Part shown: positions 59,976 to 64,000 of the stretch, one piece after another
Layout: the number at the start of each line of letters is the position of its first letter
Numbering within the stretch: position 1 is the stretch's first letter
NCBI RefSeq assembly: GCF_000213175.1
Contig: NW_009799179.1
Location: 6,617,519-6,681,518 of the forward strand
Length of the DNA stretch: 64,000 bases
Source of the DNA: Neurospora tetrasperma FGSC 2508
Lineage: Eukaryota > Ascomycota > Sordariomycetes > Sordariales > Sordariaceae
Direction of reading: 5' to 3'
The notes under the pieces: generated by a model
Told to the model about the DNA's origin: nothing
Seen by the model: only the letters and a program-made list of their open reading frames with translations
Databases searched by the model: none
Made by a program: the position numbers and the translations under genes

Positions 59976-61294
59976 ATGGCCACCAACGGTGTTAACGGTG
60001 CGAAGCACTACAACGAGGGAACCTTCCTCTTCACCGTAAGTCTGCGCCGACACTCTGCATATGCCCATGGCCGAACCACTCGCTGATCCGACCTGTACAG
60101 TCCGAGTCCGTCGGTGAGGGTCACCCCGACAAGATCGCCGATCAGGTTTCCGATGCCATTCTCGATGCCTGCTTGGCCGAGGACCCTCTCTCCAAGGTCG
60201 CTTGCGAGACCGCCACCAAGACTGGTATGATCATGGTCTTCGGTGAGATCACCACCAAGGCCAAGCTCGACTACCAGAAGGTTGTCCGCAACGCCATCAA
60301 GGACATCGGCTACGATGACTCCTCCAAGGGCTTCGACTACAAGACCTGCAACCTCCTTGTTGCCATTGAGGAGCAGTCCCCTGATATTGCTCAGGGTCTT
60401 CACCTTGACGACCGTCTCGAGAACCTCGGTGCCGGTGATCAGGGTATCATGTTCGGCTATGCCACCGACGAGACCCCCGAGCTCTTCCCCTTGACTCTCC
60501 TTTTCGCCCACAAGCTCAACGCCGCCATGTCCGCTGCCCGCCGTGACGGTTCCCTCCCCTGGCTCCGCCCCGACACCAAGACTCAGGTCACTATCGAGTA
60601 CAAGCACGACAACGGTGCCGTCGTTCCCCTCCGCGTCGACACCGTCGTCGTCTCCGCTCAGCACGCTCCCGAGATCACCACTGAGGAGCTCCGCAAGGAG
60701 ATCCTTGAGAAGATCATCAAGACTACCATCCCCGCCAAGTATCTCGATGAGAAGACCGTCTACCACGTAAGTCCAAAACCTGTCAATTTAGCCTACTTTG
60801 GCGGCATCACTGACACGTTATTTCCACTACAGATCCAGCCTTCCGGTCTCTTCGTCATCGGTGGTCCCCAGGGTGATGCCGGTCTTACTGGCCGTAAGAT
60901 CATCGTCGACACCTATGGTGGCTGGGGTGCCCACGGTGGTGGTGCCTTCTCCGGCAAGGACTTCTCCAAGGTCGATCGTTCCGCTGCCTACGTCGGCCGC
61001 TGGATCGCCAAGTCTCTCGTTGCCGCTGGCCTTGCCCGCCGTGCCCTTGTTCAGCTCTCCTACGCTATCGGTGTCGCTGAGCCCCTCTCCATCTACGTCG
61101 ATACCTACGGCACCTCTGACAAGACCTCTGAGGAGCTCGTCCAGATCATCCGCAACAACTTCGATCTCCGCCCCGGTGTCATTGTCAAGGAGCTCGATCT
61201 TGCCAAGCCCATCTACCTCCAGACCGCCAAGAACGGCCACTTTGGTACCAACCAGTCCTTCAGCTGGGAGAAGCCCAAGGCTCTCAAATTCTAA
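59976..61294 (+). CDS. eth-1: S-adenosylmethionine synthetase (methionine adenosyltransferase)
   Basis: Three exons, 59976-60035, 60101-60766 and 60833-61294, encode 395 residues; the yeast Sam1/Sam2 enzymes have about 383. GT-AG introns of 65 and 66 bases keep the phase. Signature motifs are GEGHPDK (residues 25-31), GAGDQG (130-135) and GGGAFSGKD (277-285), which bind ATP, Mg and K. The enzyme makes S-adenosylmethionine from methionine and ATP in the cytosol. This is the counterpart of Neurospora eth-1. Codon use is strongly biased to C-ending codons (ATC, AAG, GTC), stronger than in other genes here, as expected for high expression. The product is the cofactor used by the aminomutase encoded 16 kb away, though that is no evidence of a link. 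Confidence 0.98.
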
Positions 61295-63370
61295 ACTGGG
61301 ACAGATATTCTCGCAGGTGGCTCAGTTGCCCCTGCTGATATAGTCTCGTGAATTTGTTGGCTATCTTTTTTAGATTCTTTTTATTTTGGCATTTACAATG
61401 GGCGTACGGTTGGGTTTAGACATATCCAACGTGTTTCATGTGGTCTTGTTTGCCTCGGGAGTTTATGAATACAAACACCTTTCATAAAGAGGGGGTCAGA
61501 CCGGTGGGTGGTAGGTGTCTTTCAACAAAGACTTGCATGAGCCAGGAAGGCCCAATTCATGACGTTTTGCGATACCCGAAGGGTGACGAACATTTGAGGA
61601 ATACAGCATCGGCGTTCAGGGGAAAACAAAAGAACTTCAACATCTTTTCGTTTCCTATCCTATATCCTTAGACGCCGGTAATTGGCCATTGGCTCGGCAG
61701 TGGAGGAGACAGAGAGGTCTCTGTAGGACAGGCAAAGAAAAAGAAAATATATGGAGCTCTATGGGGTTTGATCATGGAGGAGGATGGTGCCTTTAAATTT
61801 TGAGGCATCTAGCGTCTGAAGCGTTACTAGGCGTTAATCAATGAAGACCCATTTGAGGACAAACAATACTTTACTGCATCCATCTCGTTACTTGAGCCTC
61901 GCCTTGCTATTGACTTCCAGCCATGTCTGACAACTTGTCACCTACGAATCCTTGGGACACAAAGAGAATAATGGCGTCGACAACAAAAGATTGTGCCACG
62001 GGGTCGTTAGTATTGTCTTGCCCTCAGTGGGTGGATTGGGTTTGACTCGCGGGTCGATGTGTGGCAACCTTGTTAGCATTGAATTAATTTACCATTGTTG
62101 AGTCTCGAGCAATGATAGACCTGAGTATCCGTATTGAGTCCATGGCACTGCTCGCAGTGGCCGGGGGCACAATGGAAATAAGTTGAAATTCTGGAAATAG
62201 GCATGAACACTTCCTTTGGTCGATCTTTTTTAGCGGGTAGGCAGGGCCGAAACGATCTTCCTGTTGTTCTTCTTTGGGAGTTTGCTCGGTCAGCTCAATC
62301 GTGACCGGAGTGGCTCAAGAATGGGAGTGAGCCAAAGGGCGTGAACCCCTGATCCATGGCTTCAACGGACCCATCCCGTGCTGTTGTGCATCGCCCGCAA
62401 ACGCATGAGACCGGAGGACAAAGGAGTGTTGTCTTTTACATGGCATTGCGAGCGATCATCATCTGGAGGGCTTGGGCAGGGCATGCATGCATGCTTTTGC
62501 CGTGTAATCGGGGACCACCGCTTCGATCCATGTCGGGTCCAGTGCTTGTTCAAGTTCGGAGACTTTTTTTCCCTGGGGCCTGGAGGCGGCCTAAAAGGGC
62601 AAACGTCCCTTTCTCTGGGAACGCATGGACAGGATACCATGGTACTGATTGTCGGCTATGATTTGCATCTTCTACCATGTCTGTTCGCACCGGTTTTTTT
62701 GTCTTTTCGTACCTAGTCACGAAGTGTGTCTCGGGTGTCTTCAACGGCAGCCCCTTTGCGTACTTGCATACAGGACGCTAACGGAAGCCCGACCCTTCGG
62801 GGCCTAGGCGCAGACAGACGGCAGAATGGGATCGTGCCGAAGCGTTGTCTTGCAAGAGATACTTAGGTAGCGAATTGGGTAGCGAATTGGGTGCCGAGTC
62901 GTTGATGATGGTGTCGTCGAGGGTGTTCATCTGTGAACTCCTTGTATGGTCTGACTCCACTTCAATCAACTTGACCTACGTACAAGCACGGGTCAGCGCC
63001 CACGGCATTCCGATGGCATGGATGATGTTATCGTTTGACTTGCATACATACGAAGAGAGAGGATCGCCGGCTGGTATCGATGTGGAAGTACTGCTTGATG
63101 TTGTGCAACTCGACATCGCGGCTAAGGGGACGGACCCGGTGGACGAAAGACGTGGCGATGATCGATCGAGAAAGAGGAATTTGGGCCTGGCTTCATAGCA
63201 GTGCCCCTGGCTTGAGCCAGCAAGTGATTTCCTTCTAGGTCTTTACTGACTGCAGCTCAACTGGCAATTGTATTGAGTTATTGGCCAAAGTGCCTAGGGC
63301 AGTGGTTCTTTACGACTCGCTGGCTCTTCTTTGCCTTCCTTTTCCCTTCTCCTTCCTGGGTATCCAACTA

Positions 63371-63415
63371 TCCCATTGATGGTGACGATTGGATCCCATC
63401 GATGGTGACGATTGG
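63371..63415. repeat. Two-copy 23-base direct repeat
   Basis: The unit TCCCATTGATGGTGACGATT plus GG recurs directly after one spacer base with a single difference (TTGAT to TCGAT). Confidence 0.85.
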
Positions 63416-63517
63416 GTGACGGGTGGTGCACCAATATGGCCGAATCCCACGGTTGCTTTCTTCTGGTTGGTCGGTTCATACCGACGAGTGCTAAGTTGTG
63501 AAATTCTTCCCCGAGTG

Positions 63518-63532
63518 CCCCCCCCCCCCCCC
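63518..63532. repeat. C15 homopolymer tract
   Basis: Fifteen consecutive C residues followed by a C/T-rich stretch in the right flank. Length may be inexact. Confidence 0.85.
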
Positions 63533-64000
63533 TCCCCTCTATAAATTATTAGCCCCACGGAGGATGTCACGGCGCCCACGGTCAATGTGCTGGGCATTCA
63601 GGTACTCGATGAATCCGACTGGATTGACTTTGTGGCCGGGGTTGTTGGAGGGGGGCCGCCCACGTTTTCTTCAGACCCCCCCGGTCTCTCCGTCGAATAA
63701 ATCCCTGTACTAGCCCCTATCCTTGCCATTTCGAGAGTGTTGAAAGTCAAAGAGTGGTTCCCGCCGGCAATGCAATCTCCCATGAGAGAGAGCCCAGAGG
63801 AAGTGCGGTCCAGAAGGGAGAAGAGAGGCTAACCATTTTGTGCTGGCTAGGGGAGGTGCCGTGTCGAGTTTCTTCCATGTGGATGTGAAGAGAGGACTTT
63901 GCAACGTCTAATTTCTTCCTATCGATTTGCTCAAGCTGCAAACGTTCAGTTGTTGCCTTTTTTTGTTTTTTTGTCGAGCGCGAAAAGACCTATCCGGGCT

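Larger units (their letters stand above)
61295..64000. other. Gene-poor right flank
   Basis: After the SAM synthetase 3' region there is no frame with a good start and a domain. Minor repeats are a 12-base unit twice (62868-62891), a 23-base unit twice (63371-63415) and a C15 tract (63518-63532). A gene could begin beyond the window. Confidence 0.5.

Noticed and set aside
60008-60766. 252-residue minus-strand frame opposite SAM synthetase
   Set aside because: It is antisense to exon 2 of a highly conserved enzyme and low in complexity (Val/Gly/Leu-rich).

Overview
The window looks like nuclear DNA from a filamentous ascomycete (Pezizomycotina, most like Sordariomycetes). Genes carry short introns with GTRNGT donors, CTAAC-type branch points and CAG/TAG acceptors. 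Coding exons are richer in G+C at third positions than the spacers. Products are typical of moulds: a Msn2/Seb1-type stress factor, a SUN-family wall protein, DGAT2, Vps10, and a fungal lysine 2,3-aminomutase. No bacterial operon, CRISPR array, rRNA or convincing tRNA was seen. I recognised no virus-like or transposable element by eye.

Layout, left to right: a gene-poor 5.7 kb; msn2-like C2H2 factor (+, 5668-7686); diphthine-ammonia ligase DPH6 (+, 8906-11755), convergent with the sorting receptor VPS10 (-, 12341-16997); a SUN/GH132 wall protein (-, 18501-19897); a 5.3 kb gap; a three-finger C2H2 factor with a coiled coil and a His/Gln-rich tail (+, 25191-27614); a DGAT2 acyltransferase (+, 29677-31573); an 852-residue conserved-type protein of unknown function with a probable 1.1 kb intron (-, 34307-37982); a 4.5 kb gap; lysine 2,3-aminomutase (-, 42444-44340), divergent from a monocarboxylate-type MFS transporter gene carrying one in-frame TGA (+, 45718-47659); a 4 kb gap; then a compact housekeeping block: RPB7 (-, 51636-52362), Mpo1-like (+, 53812-54603), Apq12-like (+, 55828-56582), GPN3 (-, 57214-58188) and S-adenosylmethionine synthetase (+, 59976-61294). 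The last 2.7 kb holds nothing I can support as a gene.

Most genes are ordinary single-copy functions and do not form one pathway. Possible functional links are RPB7 with GPN3 (RNA polymerase II subunit and polymerase assembly GTPase) and the divergent aminomutase/transporter pair. The items most worth a second look are the aminomutase (apparently mitochondrial, with both lysine-reading aspartates kept), the stop codon in its transporter neighbour, the overlapping upstream reading frame ahead of msn2, the large intron in the 852-residue gene, and the repeat-built C-terminus of the second zinc-finger factor. Exon borders were placed by eye from splice signals, reading phase and family expectation; none has transcript support here.
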